This document shows positions 20,258-30,421 of a stretch of 64,000 bases of DNA, piece by piece. Source of the stretch: Polynucleobacter meluiroseus. Lineage in GTDB: Bacteria; Pseudomonadota; Gammaproteobacteria; Burkholderiales; Burkholderiaceae. The stretch spans positions 53,149-117,148 of the forward strand of contig CAMCUP010000002.1 of assembly GCA_945878885.1 (NCBI GenBank). Direction: 5' to 3'. The notes below the pieces were generated by a model. It was not told the DNA's origin, made no database searches, and was given only the letters and a program-made list of their open reading frames with translations. A program made the position numbers and the translations under genes. Numbering within the stretch: position 1 is the stretch's first letter; the number at the start of each line of letters is the position of its first letter.

Positions 20258-21448
20258 TTAAGAACTGGATGGGACCGAGCCTGTTAGCGACTTTTTTGGT
20301 TTCGCAGGGGGCTCTTGCATCGACCATGCGATTATAAGCCAGCCAATTAAGAGCGCCCCGCCTAAAATAAAAACTGCATACTCTCCATGGTGTTCGGTAA
20401 TCCAACCGCCAAGCGCTGCGCCTGCAAATAAGCCAATGGATTGGGTCGTGTTGTAGATACCCAAAGCAGCGCCCTTCGATTCTTTTGCCCAGCGTGATAC
20501 TAGGGCTGGCTGCAAGGCCTCTAGCAAATTGAAGCCAACAAAATAAATGAGTAGGGCTAGCGCAATCAAAATGACAGTATTTGCTTCGATGAAAACACAT
20601 TGCGAAATAATTAAAAAAACAATACTAAGCAAAACAGAAATTCGTAAACACTGTTTCTTTTCCCCGTAAATCAAAAGGGGCGCCATTAAAACAAAAGAAA
20701 TTAAGACTACTGGCAAATACACCAACCAATGGTCGGCTAAAGGAAAGCCCACCTGAACCAAGAGGCGGGGAACGACAAAGAACATTGCGACCTGCGTAGC
20801 ATTTAAAACAAACACCCCAACATTGAGCCTGGCTAATTCGGGTCGAAGAAATATTTGTCGCAAAGACGCGGGTTGGGCTAGCAGCTTAATGGGGGCGCTT
20901 GGCACCACAAATAGAGCTGCCAAAATTGCGATAAAACCCATGCCAGCTAAAAGTACAAACATGCCGTTTAAATTAAGAAGCCGATAAATCGGTGCCGCTA
21001 TCACTAGTGACAGCGCAAAAGATAAGGCAATGCTCCCGCCCACTATAGCCATTGCTACGGTTCTTACTTGCTCGCGGGTTAAATCAGCTACCCAAGCTGA
21101 AATTGCGGCAGAAATTGCGCCTGCGCCCATAATGCCCCGACCGATACCTATCCAGACTAAATCATCATGGCTTGCAGCAATTAAAGCCCCAACCACAAAT
21201 AAAGCCAAACCCCAGACAACCACTGGCTTGCGTCCAATTCGGTCGGATAAGGCGCCAAGTGGGATATGAAAAAAGGCCTGCACGATATTAAACATTCCCA
21301 AGGAAAGCCCAACCCAAAAAGCATGTTCGCCTCCGGGCAGATCGCGCGCATGCAGGCTAAAGACTGGCAGGATCAAGAAAAGGCCCAACATCCGCAGGCC
21401 AAAAATGCCAGCTAAAGCGAGGGTGGAGCGAAGTTCTGAAGGATTCAT
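20258..21448 (-). CDS. MFS family transporter
   Basis: Inner-membrane major facilitator protein, 396 residues, with about 12 hydrophobic segments. The MFS loop 2-3 signature is GALSDRIGRKPVV near residue 65, and the first helix region is LRMLGLFLILPVFS near 18-31. The C-terminal tail is short, so it lacks the extra YAM domain of E. coli YajR, which otherwise resembles it. The substrate cannot be read from the sequence; drug or metabolite efflux is usual for this group. Its start is 37 bases from the divergent uvrA start, so the two promoters must overlap or lie inside the genes. Confidence 0.85.
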   Translation of the reverse strand: MNPSELRSTLALAGIFGLRMLGLFLILPVFSLHARDLPGGEHAFWVGLSLGMFNIVQAFFHIPLGALSDRIGRKPVVVWGLALFVVGALIAASHDDLVWIGIGRGIMGAGAISAAISAWVADLTREQVRTVAMAIVGGSIALSFALSLVIAAPIYRLLNLNGMFVLLAGMGFIAILAALFVVPSAPIKLLAQPASLRQIFLRPELARLNVGVFVLNATQVAMFFVVPRLLVQVGFPLADHWLVYLPVVLISFVLMAPLLIYGEKKQCLRISVLLSIVFLIISQCVFIEANTVILIALALLIYFVGFNLLEALQPALVSRWAKESKGAALGIYNTTQSIGLFAGAALGGWITEHHGEYAVFILGGALLIGWLIIAWSMQEPPAKPKKSLTGSVPSSS

Positions 21449-21485
21449 GAGAAAGAGCTATATTAACAAGTTACGCTAAAAAAAC

Positions 21486-24440
21486 ATGAATACTGAAATC
21501 AAGATCCGCGGTGCCCGCACGCACAACCTCAAAAATATCAACTTAGATATCCCCAGGGAAAAACTCGTCGTGTTGACAGGCCTGTCTGGCTCTGGAAAAA
21601 GCTCGCTAGCATTTGACACCTTGTATGCAGAAGGTCAACGGCGTTACGTAGAATCGCTTTCTGCTTATGCGCGGCAATTTTTGCAATTGATGGAAAAACC
21701 GGATGTTGATGTGATTGAAGGTTTATCGCCAGCGATTTCGATTGAACAAAAAGCAACTAGTCATAATCCCCGCTCGACAGTGGGAACAGTGACTGAAATT
21801 CATGACTACCTACGCCTATTATTTGCGCGTGCTGGTACACCGCATTGTCCAGATCACAATTTAGCGCTTGCTGCACAAAGTGTTTCACAAATGGTCGATA
21901 CCGTGCTAGCTATGCCTGAAGATACTAAGTTAATGATTTTGGCGCCAGTAGTCAGTGAGCGTAAAGGTGAATTTGTTGACCTGTTTCAAGATCTGCAAGC
22001 ACAGGGGTTTGTGCGCTTTCGGGTGCGCTCTGGCGGGGGCACAACCAATACCGCAAAAGCGGAAATTTTTGAAGTTGACCAACTGCCCACGTTAAAAAAG
22101 AACGATAAACATTCTATTGAGGTCGTAGTTGATCGAATTAAAGTGCGTCCCGATATTCAGCAACGTCTGGCTGAATCATTTGAAACCGCATTGCGCCTTG
22201 CTGATGGCAAAGCAATGGTGGTAAACATGGATAACGGACTAACGACTATTTTTTCAAGTAAATTTGCCTGTCCAATTTGCTCTTACTCGCTACAAGAGCT
22301 AGAGCCACGGTTATTCTCTTTTAATAATCCCATGGGGGCTTGTCCTAGCTGTGACGGGCTGGGTCATATTTCTTTTTTTGATCCTAAAAGAATCGTGGCA
22401 CACCCTGATTTATCGCTGGCCTCAGGCGCAATTAAGGGTTGGGATCGGCGCAATCAATTTTATTTCAAACTTTTACAAACTTTAGCTAAGCATGCTGATT
22501 TTGACCTTGAAAAGCCCTTTGAAAATTTACCGAAGAAGGCTCAAGAGCTGATTTTATTTGGGTCAGGTGATACCGAAATTCCATTTGAATATTTAAATGA
22601 GCGCGGTAAGCTAAGTATGCGCGAACATGCCTTTGAAGGGATTGTTGCTAACTTTGAAAGACGCTATCGCGAAACTGATTCGATGACTGTGCGTGAAGAG
22701 TTGGCTCGCTACCAAAATATTCGCTCGTGTCCCGATTGTGGCGGAACTCGCTTACGTCGGGAAGCGCGCTTTGTGAAAGTAGGCGATGGCCCTCAGGCAC
22801 GGGCGATTTATGAAATCAGTGCCCTGCCACTACGAGAGGCAAAAGACTATTTTGAAAGCCTCGAACTCAAGGGCGCAAAAAAAGAAATTGCCGATAAAAT
22901 CGTCAAAGAAATTGGCTCCCGTTTACGCTTTTTAAATGATGTGGGGCTCGACTACCTTTCACTCGAGCGCAGTGCTGATACCCTGTCGGGTGGAGAGGCC
23001 CAGCGCATTCGTTTGGCCTCACAAATTGGCTCAGGCTTGACTGGAGTAATGTATGTATTAGATGAGCCTTCCATTGGGTTGCATCAACGCGATAATGATC
23101 GCTTAATTGCTACCCTGAAGCATTTACGTGATTTAGGTAATAGTGTTTTAGTAGTTGAGCATGATGAAGATATGATTCGTTCCGCCGATTATGTAATTGA
23201 TATTGGCCCAGGGGCTGGAGTGCATGGTGGCCAAGTAGTAGCCATTGGTACGCCCACTCAAGTTGAAAATAATCTTGCCTCTCTCACTGGCGATTATTTA
23301 GCTGGACGTGAACGTATTGAAGTACCAGAAAAACGCATTCCGGTGGGCGAACACTTCCTCACTATTTTGGGTGCACGTGGTAATAATTTACAAGCGGTTA
23401 ATGCAGCCATCCCAGTGGGGCTCCTGACTTGCGTTACCGGTGTATCGGGCTCAGGCAAGTCGACTTTAATTAACGATACCTTGCACTATGCTGTGGCCCA
23501 ACACTTATATGGCTCTAGTGCCGAGCCTGCGACCCACGATAGCATTGAAGGCTTAGATCATTTTGATAAAGTGATTAGTGTCGACCAGTCGCCAATTGGG
23601 CGCACGCCGCGCTCAAACCCAGCTACCTATACTGGTCTTTTTACGCCCATTCGGGAATTATTTGCAGGCGTACCTGCAGCTCGTGAACGCGGCTATGAGG
23701 CGGGCCGTTTTTCTTTTAACGTTAAAGGTGGTCGCTGCGAAACCTGTGAAGGTGATGGTGTTTTAAAAGTAGAAATGCATTTTTTACCAGATGTCTATGT
23801 GCCCTGCGATGTTTGTCATAGTAAGCGTTATAACCGCGAAACCTTAGATATTCGTTATAAGAGCAAAAATATTCATGAAGTACTGTCAATGACGATTGAA
23901 CAAGCACATGAATTTTTTGCTGCCGTTCCCGTAGTTAAGCGCAAATTAAAAACCTTACTCGATGTTGGCTTAGGCTATGTAAAACTGGGACAAAGTGCCA
24001 CGACCTTATCGGGCGGAGAAGCGCAACGCGTCAAATTGTCGCTTGAACTTTCGAAGCGAGATACCGGCAGAACACTCTATATTTTGGATGAACCTACAAC
24101 TGGCCTTCATTTTCATGATATTCAACTGTTACTAACCGTAATTCATACGCTCAAAAAACAAGGTAATACGATCGTAGTGATTGAACACAATTTAGATGTG
24201 ATTAAAACCGCCGATTGGATTATTGATTTAGGTCCTAAAGGCGGAGCAGGCGGTGGACAAATAATTGCCACTGGAACTCCAGAAGAAGTGGCAAAAAATT
24301 CTGCCAGCTTTACGGGTCTCTATTTGGCGCCCTTGCTCAAAAAGGGGAGTGTGCCTAAGGCGCCACCAAAAACGCTTCAATCCAATAAGAAAAAAATCAA
24401 TGCCGAATTAGCCGACTCATTTGCTGAAACTAGCAAATAG
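21486..24440 (+). CDS. uvrA: excinuclease ABC subunit A
   Basis: ATP-driven DNA damage sensor that loads UvrB in nucleotide excision repair. The 984-residue protein has two ABC ATPase modules: Walker [11 protein letters not shown] near 33 and [10 protein letters not shown] near 660, and signatures [12 protein letters not shown] near 500 and [12 protein letters not shown] near 840. Zinc-binding cysteines are visible in CPICSY...CPSCDG near 260-285 and CETCEGDG...CDVCHS near 755-780. Length is slightly above the E. coli 940 because of a Lys/Ala-rich C-terminal tail. No LexA-type CTGT-N8-ACAG box lies in the 37-base upstream gap, so SOS control is not evident. Confidence 0.97.
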   Translation: MNTEIKIRGARTHNLKNINLDIPREKLVVLTGLSGSGKSSLAFDTLYAEGQRRYVESLSAYARQFLQLMEKPDVDVIEGLSPAISIEQKATSHNPRSTVGTVTEIHDYLRLLFARAGTPHCPDHNLALAAQSVSQMVDTVLAMPEDTKLMILAPVVSERKGEFVDLFQDLQAQGFVRFRVRSGGGTTNTAKAEIFEVDQLPTLKKNDKHSIEVVVDRIKVRPDIQQRLAESFETALRLADGKAMVVNMDNGLTTIFSSKFACPICSYSLQELEPRLFSFNNPMGACPSCDGLGHISFFDPKRIVAHPDLSLASGAIKGWDRRNQFYFKLLQTLAKHADFDLEKPFENLPKKAQELILFGSGDTEIPFEYLNERGKLSMREHAFEGIVANFERRYRETDSMTVREELARYQNIRSCPDCGGTRLRREARFVKVGDGPQARAIYEISALPLREAKDYFESLELKGAKKEIADKIVKEIGSRLRFLNDVGLDYLSLERSADTLSGGEAQRIRLASQIGSGLTGVMYVLDEPSIGLHQRDNDRLIATLKHLRDLGNSVLVVEHDEDMIRSADYVIDIGPGAGVHGGQVVAIGTPTQVENNLASLTGDYLAGRERIEVPEKRIPVGEHFLTILGARGNNLQAVNAAIPVGLLTCVTGVSGSGKSTLINDTLHYAVAQHLYGSSAEPATHDSIEGLDHFDKVISVDQSPIGRTPRSNPATYTGLFTPIRELFAGVPAARERGYEAGRFSFNVKGGRCETCEGDGVLKVEMHFLPDVYVPCDVCHSKRYNRETLDIRYKSKNIHEVLSMTIEQAHEFFAAVPVVKRKLKTLLDVGLGYVKLGQSATTLSGGEAQRVKLSLELSKRDTGRTLYILDEPTTGLHFHDIQLLLTVIHTLKKQGNTIVVIEHNLDVIKTADWIIDLGPKGGAGGGQIIATGTPEEVAKNSASFTGLYLAPLLKKGSVPKAPPKTLQSNKKKINAELADSFAETSK

Positions 24441-24442
24441 TG

Positions 24443-26425
24443 CTATATCAGTTTTGCTTCGGCAATTTCTAGCGCCTCAGAATTACCTGAAAGCACTAAA
24501 ATATCATTTGCTTGTAAGTGCAACTCGGGCTTCAATTCAAGCTTGGTGTACTCGGTACCAGTTAGCTTACGTCTGACTGCTTGTACCGTAACTCCATCTA
24601 GCTCTAAATGCAATTGGTCTAAGGTCATGCCAATACTTACTGCCCCAGGCGGCAAGGTAACCGCATGCAAGCGCCACGCTTCGTTTTCACTAAAATCATC
24701 ATCGGTAGAGCCCCGAAAATAGCCACGTAATAAGCTATAACGCGCCTCACGTGCTGAGGTAATGATTCTTACCACCTTGCGCATCGGCACGCCCATAATT
24801 AGCAAGACATGCGAAGCTAACATGAGGCTGCCCTCAATTAACTCGGGGATGACTTCGGTGGCACCTGCGGCTTGTAATTTACCTAAATCTGCATCGTCAG
24901 TGGTGCGAACTAATACTGTCATGCCAGGCCGAATTTTTTCAACTTGATGTAGCACCTTTAGGCTACCAATCGTATCGGCAAAGGTGACCACCACTGTTTT
25001 GGCTCTTGCTAGACCTGCAGCCACTAGATAATTTTCGCGGCTAGCATCACCATACACTACATGATCTCCAGCCGAGGCTGCCTCGGCAATGCGGTCTGGA
25101 TCGAGGTCTAAGGCTAAATAAGGGATTTTTTCTTGATCTAATAAGCGCGCTAAACTTTGACCCGAGCGCCCAAAGCCGCAAATAATGACATGTTGATCAT
25201 TGCGTACACTTTGTGCGGCTACGCGCGTGATAGCAAGGGACTGTAAAAGCCACTCTGTACTCGCAAAGCGCATTGCAATCCGATCACTAAATTGAATTAA
25301 AAAGGGCGCTCCCAACATTGATAAAAGCATCGCCGCTAATACTGCTTGACTAAGTAGCGGATCAATTAAATCTAAGCCATCGATTTGCGTAAGCAACACA
25401 AAACCAAATTCGCCTGCCTGCGCCAAACATAAGCCGGTGCGGATAGCAACGCCTGGACTTGAGCCAAACATACGTGCTAAAACTGCAATCACTACAAATT
25501 TCAATGCTAATGGGGCAATCAATAAAAGCAGTACAAGGTGCCACTGATCTGCAAGTACATGTAAATCTAACAACATGCCAATAGAAATAAAAAATAGGCC
25601 TAGTAGCACATCGCGAAATGGCTTGACGTCCTCCTCAACTTGATGGCGATAAGGTGTTTCTGAAATTAACATTCCCGCTAAAAAAGCACCTAAGGCTAAG
25701 GACAAACCAAAATAAGCGGTGCTGGCAGCCATTCCTAAAACAATCAATAGCAAATTGAGCATAAACAGTTCTTGCGAACGTAAACGCGCGACTACCCTAA
25801 ACCAACGACTCATGAGAGTTTGACCAATAAAAAAGATCAGCACTAGAGCAACTGTCAGTTTGACTGCAGTGAGCGATAAAGCAACCAATAAATCGTGTGG
25901 ATTTTTACCTAAGGATGGCAACAAAATTAAGAGAAAAACCACCGCTAAATCTTGGAATAATAAAATACCAATTACATTGCGGCCATGCTCCATTTCTAGT
26001 TCCGCGCGGTCAGCAAGCAATTTGGTCACAATTGCAGTGGAAGACATCGCTAAAGCTCCGCCAAGGGCAATCGATGCATGCCAAGACAAGGGGTAAAATG
26101 AGCTAATTAAAAAACTGGCTGGTAAAGCCAAAATCATCGTAATCACTACTTGGCTGCCGCCCAAACCAAAAACGATTGCCCGCAAGGCCTTTAATTTATG
26201 TAAATTGAATTCCAGTCCAATGGAAAACATTAAGAAGACCACACCAAACTCGGCTAAATACTTGACTGTTGCTGAATCGCTGGCGACTGCTAGGGCATGC
26301 GGACCAATTAAAATACCAATGGTTAAATAGCCCAAAATTGGCGGCAAGCCAAAATAGCGGAAAATAAGGACCCCGGCTACACCAGAGCCTAGCAAAATGA
26401 GCGTTAATTGAAGGACTGACGGCAT
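24443..26425 (-). CDS. CPA2 cation/proton antiporter with RCK domains (KefB/YbaL-like)
   Basis: Monovalent cation:proton antiporter of the CPA2 family in the inner membrane, 660 residues. About 12-13 transmembrane helices occupy residues 1-390, with conserved IGLEFNLHKL, STAIVTKLL and AQAGEFGFVL segments. A TrkA-N (RCK) domain follows from about 415 with the nucleotide-binding motif VIICGFGRSGQSLARLL, then a TrkA-C domain to the end. The domain order is that of E. coli YbaL/KefB potassium efflux proteins; which ion moves is inferred. The RCK domain implies gating by NAD(H) or a similar ligand. It is convergent with uvrA (2 bases) and diverges from kdsD with an 11-base gap. Confidence 0.9.
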   Translation of the reverse strand: MPSVLQLTLILLGSGVAGVLIFRYFGLPPILGYLTIGILIGPHALAVASDSATVKYLAEFGVVFLMFSIGLEFNLHKLKALRAIVFGLGGSQVVITMILALPASFLISSFYPLSWHASIALGGALAMSSTAIVTKLLADRAELEMEHGRNVIGILLFQDLAVVFLLILLPSLGKNPHDLLVALSLTAVKLTVALVLIFFIGQTLMSRWFRVVARLRSQELFMLNLLLIVLGMAASTAYFGLSLALGAFLAGMLISETPYRHQVEEDVKPFRDVLLGLFFISIGMLLDLHVLADQWHLVLLLLIAPLALKFVVIAVLARMFGSSPGVAIRTGLCLAQAGEFGFVLLTQIDGLDLIDPLLSQAVLAAMLLSMLGAPFLIQFSDRIAMRFASTEWLLQSLAITRVAAQSVRNDQHVIICGFGRSGQSLARLLDQEKIPYLALDLDPDRIAEAASAGDHVVYGDASRENYLVAAGLARAKTVVVTFADTIGSLKVLHQVEKIRPGMTVLVRTTDDADLGKLQAAGATEVIPELIEGSLMLASHVLLIMGVPMRKVVRIITSAREARYSLLRGYFRGSTDDDFSENEAWRLHAVTLPPGAVSIGMTLDQLHLELDGVTVQAVRRKLTGTEYTKLELKPELHLQANDILVLSGNSEALEIAEAKLI

Positions 26426-26436
26426 ATACTCACCCC

Positions 26437-27429
26437 ATGATAGCTAAGACCCGTGACCGTACCCTAAAGCTGGCCCGCGATACCCTCACGCTTGAGGCCG
26501 AGGCCTTGCAAGCTATGCGTGATCGCTTAGAGGGCGAAAATGCTGAAACCCTCATTCGAGCGGTGGAATTGCTGCATGACTGCAAGGGCCGTATTGTGGT
26601 CTCGGGCATTGGTAAATCGGGTCACATTGCCCGCAAAATTGCAGCAACCTTTGCCTCAACCGGCTCGCCTGCTTTTTTTGTTCACCCAGCTGAGGCTAGC
26701 CATGGCGATTTAGGCATGGTGACGCGTGACGATGTATTTGTAGCGCTATCTAATTCTGGAGAGACCGAGGAACTACTTACCATTCTGCCGGTAATTAAAC
26801 GGACAGGGGCAAAGCTAATCGCCTTAACCGGAGCACCGCATTCATCCTTAGCAAGCCTAGCTGATGCACACTTGGATACCAGTGTGGCAAAAGAAGCTTG
26901 CCCACATAATTTAGCGCCTACCAGTAGTACCACTGCGGCTTTAGCAATGGGAGATGCCTTAGCAGTTGCCTTGCTCGATATCAAAGGATTTCAAGCGGAA
27001 GAGTTTATTCGCTCGCATCCAGGCGGGCGTTTAGGCAGAAAACAATTTAGCTATGTTAGCGAAGTGATGCGCCCTCTTAAGCAAACTCCGCAGATTAGCA
27101 TTGATGCCACCCTCTCAGAAGCGCTTCTAGAAATGAGCGCCAAACAAATGGGTATGGTTATTGCTTTAAATCAGCAGCAAAAAATTGTAGGTATTTTCAC
27201 TGATGGAGATGTGCGCCGTTTACTTGAAAAAACTATCGACTTAAGTGGCATTTCTTTGCAGGCTGCCATTACCAATCAGCCCCATACTATACCTCCCGAA
27301 CTACTAGCTGAAGAGGCAATTGAAATGATGGAAAAATTTCGGATTAATCATTTGGTAGTAACTGCACCAGATGGCAGTCTATTAGGCGCGCTCAATTTGC
27401 ATGATTTATTTGCCGCTAAAGTGATTTAA
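26437..27429 (+). CDS. kdsD: D-arabinose 5-phosphate isomerase
   Basis: Interconverts ribulose 5-phosphate and arabinose 5-phosphate, the first step toward Kdo for lipopolysaccharide. The 330-residue protein has an N-terminal SIS domain, with VVSGIGKSGHIARKIAATFASTG near 52-74 and LSNSGETEELL near 105, followed by two CBS domains from about 205. The catalytic region HGDLGMV is present. It heads a plus-strand run kdsD-kdsC-lptC-lptA-lptB, the standard arrangement for Kdo synthesis and LPS export. The upstream gap to the divergent antiporter gene is only 11 bases, so the promoter probably overlaps that coding region. Confidence 0.96.
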   Translation: MIAKTRDRTLKLARDTLTLEAEALQAMRDRLEGENAETLIRAVELLHDCKGRIVVSGIGKSGHIARKIAATFASTGSPAFFVHPAEASHGDLGMVTRDDVFVALSNSGETEELLTILPVIKRTGAKLIALTGAPHSSLASLADAHLDTSVAKEACPHNLAPTSSTTAALAMGDALAVALLDIKGFQAEEFIRSHPGGRLGRKQFSYVSEVMRPLKQTPQISIDATLSEALLEMSAKQMGMVIALNQQQKIVGIFTDGDVRRLLEKTIDLSGISLQAAITNQPHTIPPELLAEEAIEMMEKFRINHLVVTAPDGSLLGALNLHDLFAAKVI

Positions 27430-27451
27430 CCCTGTAATTTTATTTATCTTT

Positions 27452-28024
27452 ATGCCTACTGCTTTCAATACCCCCGTGAGTAATGCCTTAAGTCACTTTC
27501 CCCAAGCGTGGGAACGAGCTGCCCGGGTGAAGGTGCTAATTTTAGATGTCGATGGTGTGCTTACCAATGGGCAGATTTTTTTAGGGCCAGATGGCCAAGA
27601 ACTCTTCAAAGCGTTTGATATTCAAGATGGCTTAGGAATTAAATTGCTGCAGCAATGTGGTATTTCCTGTGCTGTAATTACAGGGCGTAACTCTTTAGTT
27701 GTGAGCGCGCGATGTGCAGAACTAGGCATCACGCACCTTTTTATGGGGGTAGCACAAAAAGATGTTGCGCTTGATCAATTGCTAAACACCATTAATCTTA
27801 AGCGTGACCAAGCAGCGGTGATGGGAGATGATTGGCCCGATTTACCAATGATGCGTCAGGCGGGGTTGGTGGCTTGTCCAGCCTCAGCCCATGTTGGAGT
27901 TAAGCAACAAGCCCATTTTATTACTGCCCAAGCAGGTGGAAACGGCGCTGTACGCGAGTTATGCGATCTCATTTTAAAAGCGCAAAATCACTACGAAGCC
28001 TTATTAAAAAAGGCTGGTGAGTAA
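27452..28024 (+). CDS. kdsC: Kdo-8-phosphate phosphatase
   Basis: HAD-superfamily phosphatase that releases Kdo from Kdo-8-phosphate, two steps after KdsD in the LPS core pathway. The 190-residue protein carries the nucleophile motif LDVDGVLTNG near residue 33, the AVITGRNS motif II, and MGDDWPDLPMM motif IV near 128 with the magnesium-binding aspartates. It lacks a large cap, as expected of the tetrameric C0 class. It starts 22 bases after kdsD and ends 3 bases before lptC, so it is part of one transcript. Confidence 0.95.
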   Translation: MPTAFNTPVSNALSHFPQAWERAARVKVLILDVDGVLTNGQIFLGPDGQELFKAFDIQDGLGIKLLQQCGISCAVITGRNSLVVSARCAELGITHLFMGVAQKDVALDQLLNTINLKRDQAAVMGDDWPDLPMMRQAGLVACPASAHVGVKQQAHFITAQAGGNGAVRELCDLILKAQNHYEALLKKAGE

Positions 28025-28027
28025 AAA

Positions 28028-28669
28028 ATGATCTGGAACTTACAGCGGCTTCAAATTGGGATATTACGTACCCTATTTAGCTTATTGCCGCTGGCATTAA
28101 TGGTAATCCTAACCCTTGCAACCTATTGGTTGGTGGAGAAAAATGCTCTACCTTCGCTGCCTGCAATAGCCCCAGCCCGCCTGCATGTTCCTGATTACAC
28201 TATTACGAATGGTGCGTTAAATACCCTTAATGAGTTGGGAGAGACTAAAAATCGAGTAATCGGTAAAAAGTTAATTCACTTTGAGGATGATGCCACCATT
28301 GATATTAATGCACCCCGCATGCGCTCGTTTCAACCGCCCAAGGTTCCGATAACTGTCCAGGCAGATTTTGGCCGCCTCGATGGTGATATTTCAATTCTTG
28401 ACTTATCGGGTCATGCGGAAATTTTTCGGCCTGCACAAGTAGCCCAAGAAAATCAAAGGGCTGTAGCGCAAATGATTGCGTTTGCCGATTACTTTCAGGT
28501 GCTCATTAACGAAGATCTGATTAATACCCGCTATCCCCTGACCCTTGAACAAGGCCTGTCGATCTTGACTTCAATTGAGGGTGGAAGCTTTAATAATGTA
28601 ACCCAAACCATGACTTTATTTGGCAAAGTAAAAGGTCGCATTGAACGCGAACAACAGGGCCAACGTTAA
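28028..28669 (+). CDS. lptC: LPS export system protein LptC
   Basis: Bitopic inner-membrane protein that passes LPS from the LptBFG transporter to LptA in the periplasm. The 213-residue product has one N-terminal transmembrane helix (about 18-36, LLPLALMVILTLATYWLV) and a periplasmic beta-jellyroll with DYTITNGALNTLNE, EDDATIDINAPRM and LSGHAEIFR segments. The identification depends on the LptC fold pattern and on position between kdsC and lptA. Spacing is 3 bases from kdsC and one base to the lptA start. Confidence 0.88.
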   Translation: MIWNLQRLQIGILRTLFSLLPLALMVILTLATYWLVEKNALPSLPAIAPARLHVPDYTITNGALNTLNELGETKNRVIGKKLIHFEDDATIDINAPRMRSFQPPKVPITVQADFGRLDGDISILDLSGHAEIFRPAQVAQENQRAVAQMIAFADYFQVLINEDLINTRYPLTLEQGLSILTSIEGGSFNNVTQTMTLFGKVKGRIEREQQGQR

Positions 28670-28670
28670 G

Positions 28671-29237
28671 ATGCCAAAAACTCTTGTGACTCTTTCTTTG
28701 ATCACACTAAGTATTTGCTGTACTTGTTTTTCCCTAATCACTAAAGCAGAAAAAGCAGATCGAGATAAGGCCTTAGTGCTTAATGCTGATGCCGTTTCAA
28801 TTGATGATGTTGACCAACGTTATATTTTAAAAGGGGATATTTTATTAGTGAAGGGTAGTATTGTGATTACCGGTGAGAATGCTGATATTCAAATTGATCC
28901 TGAGGGCTATCAAGCAATTCAAATTAAAGGTACCCCAGAACGGGTTGCTAGTATTCGTGAACGACGGGAGGGGCCTGCCGAAGAATTTATGCAAGGACGT
29001 GGTAAAGAAATTTTGTACGATAATAAAAATGAAGTCTTAACTTTAATTGGTGAGGCAAACTTTAAGCGTCTATTAAATATGCAAACTCTTGACACTTTAT
29101 CTGGTTGGAAAATTCAGTACGATGATCAAAAGCAACGCTACCTAGTGATTCCACCAACTACAGAAACTGCTCTACTAAATTCACCCCCTCTAGCGCGAGC
29201 TATTTTGACACCACGACGCAAGACGCCCATCAAATGA
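28671..29237 (+). CDS. lptA: LPS transport periplasmic protein LptA
   Basis: Periplasmic bridge protein that carries LPS from LptC to the LptD/E complex in the outer membrane. From the ATG at 28671, one base after the lptC stop, it has 188 residues. A signal peptide of about 24 residues ([20 protein letters not shown]) leads, then an OstA-type domain with [29 protein letters not shown]. The open frame starts ten codons earlier inside lptC, but the ATG used here puts the signal peptide at the N-terminus. The end overlaps lptB by 4 bases (ATGA). Confidence 0.92.
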   Translation: MPKTLVTLSLITLSICCTCFSLITKAEKADRDKALVLNADAVSIDDVDQRYILKGDILLVKGSIVITGENADIQIDPEGYQAIQIKGTPERVASIRERREGPAEEFMQGRGKEILYDNKNEVLTLIGEANFKRLLNMQTLDTLSGWKIQYDDQKQRYLVIPPTTETALLNSPPLARAILTPRRKTPIK

Positions 29238-30001
29238 AATTAGAGCTCCCAACCACTAATCAACCTGCCGTTTTAATTGCGCAGCATTTACAAAAAAAAT
29301 ATGGCTCACGTGCAGTTGTGCGCGATGTCACGATTGAGGTTAAAAGCGGAGAAGTAGTTGGGCTACTAGGTCCAAATGGTGCTGGCAAAACAACTTCGTT
29401 TTATATGATCGTGGGTTTAGTGCCCTTTGAGGGCGGGACTATTTTGCTAAATGGTGTAGAAATTAGTCATTTAGCAATTCATGAGAGAGCGCGTCTAGGC
29501 TTATCGTATTTACCGCAAGAGGCCTCTGTATTTCGTAAGCTAACAGTTGCCGAAAATATTCAAGCAGTCCTTGAGTTGCAAGTTCAAGGTGGTAAATCGC
29601 TTAGCAAAAAAGAGCTGCGTCAACGGCTCGATGAGCTATTAAATGAACTTCAGATTACCCATTTGCGTGATAACCCTGCTTTGTCTCTTTCTGGTGGCGA
29701 ACGTAGGCGCGTAGAAATTGCCCGTGCCCTTGCCTCACAACCAAAGTTTATTTTGCTAGATGAACCCTTTGCAGGGGTTGATCCCATTGCCGTTGGAGAA
29801 ATTCAACGGATTGTGCGCTTTCTACGTGATCGCCAAATTGGCGTACTAATTACTGACCATAATGTTCGAGAAACCTTAGGAATTTGTGATCATGCTTACA
29901 TCATCAGCGAAGGCAGTGTATTGGCAGCGGGCAAGCCCGATCAAATTATTCTAAATGATGCTGTTAGGCGGGTCTATTTGGGTGAAAATTTCCGCATGTA
30001 A
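29234..30001 (+). CDS. lptB: LPS export ABC transporter ATPase LptB
   Basis: Cytoplasmic ATPase that powers LPS extraction from the inner membrane with LptF and LptG, which are not encoded in this window. The 255-residue single ABC domain has Walker [11 protein letters not shown] near residue 45, Q-loop [17 protein letters not shown] typical of LptB, signature [15 protein letters not shown] near 155, Walker [14 protein letters not shown] and H-loop TDHNVRETL. It overlaps lptA by 4 bases. In most betaproteobacteria rpoN follows; here a 96-base gap leads directly to hpf. Confidence 0.96.
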   Translation: MKLELPTTNQPAVLIAQHLQKKYGSRAVVRDVTIEVKSGEVVGLLGPNGAGKTTSFYMIVGLVPFEGGTILLNGVEISHLAIHERARLGLSYLPQEASVFRKLTVAENIQAVLELQVQGGKSLSKKELRQRLDELLNELQITHLRDNPALSLSGGERRRVEIARALASQPKFILLDEPFAGVDPIAVGEIQRIVRFLRDRQIGVLITDHNVRETLGICDHAYIISEGSVLAAGKPDQIILNDAVRRVYLGENFRM

Positions 30002-30020
30002 GTAAAAATTAGTAAAACTC

Positions 30021-30049
30021 TTGGAATTGCATCAAATCACTGCTAACCT
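30021..30049 (+). promoter_or_regulatory. possible promoter of hpf
   Basis: TTGGAA (30021-30026) and TAACCT (30044-30049) lie 17 bases apart in the 96-base gap between lptB and hpf. Both hexamers are moderate matches, but the spacing is ideal. It would give hpf-ptsN-hprK-rapZ its own start where rpoN normally stands. Confidence 0.4.
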
Positions 30050-30097
30050 AGAGTTTCGCTGCTGCAAAAATGGCTTTAAACTATCCAGGAATTGCCC

Positions 30098-30421
30098 ATG
30101 AATCTTAAAATTAATAGCCGTCATCTTGAAGTTACCCCAGGAATACGCATGCATCTTGAAAATGGTGTGCAAAAAATACTTAAACACTTTGATCAAGTGA
30201 TTGATGCTTCGGTATTTTTAATGATCGATAATGCAAAAGAAAAAAATTTGCGGCAAACTGCAGAAATTACCCTCCATTTAAAAGGCAAGGAACTTTTTGC
30301 TCAAGCACACCACGCTGATCTATATCATGCGATGGATAGCGTAGTTGATAAATTAGAGCGACAAGTGATGAAATACAAAGAGAAACACCAAGATTATCAG
30401 CATGAAAAGCCGTTTGAATGA
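30098..30421 (+). CDS. hpf: ribosome hibernation promoting factor (short form)
   Basis: Binds the 30S subunit in stationary phase, helping pair ribosomes into inactive 100S particles. The 107-residue product is the short HPF type, without the dimerising C-terminal domain of long HPF. Family features are MNLKINSRHLEVTPGIRMHLE at the start and AEITLHLKGKELFAQAHHADLYHAMDSVVDKLERQV in the second half. I place the start at the ATG at 30098, 7 bases after AGGA; an in-frame TTG two codons upstream is less likely. It overlaps ptsN by 4 bases. In relatives this gene follows rpoN. Confidence 0.95.
   Translation: MNLKINSRHLEVTPGIRMHLENGVQKILKHFDQVIDASVFLMIDNAKEKNLRQTAEITLHLKGKELFAQAHHADLYHAMDSVVDKLERQVMKYKEKHQDYQHEKPFE

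Noticed and set aside
21449..21485. LexA box between the MFS gene and uvrA
   Set aside because: No CTGT-N8-ACAG pattern in the 37 bases; the ssb upstream region has only half of it.
30002..30097. pseudogene remnant of rpoN
   Set aside because: The 96 bases have no stretch recognisable as sigma54 coding sequence; it looks like a clean intergenic region with a promoter.
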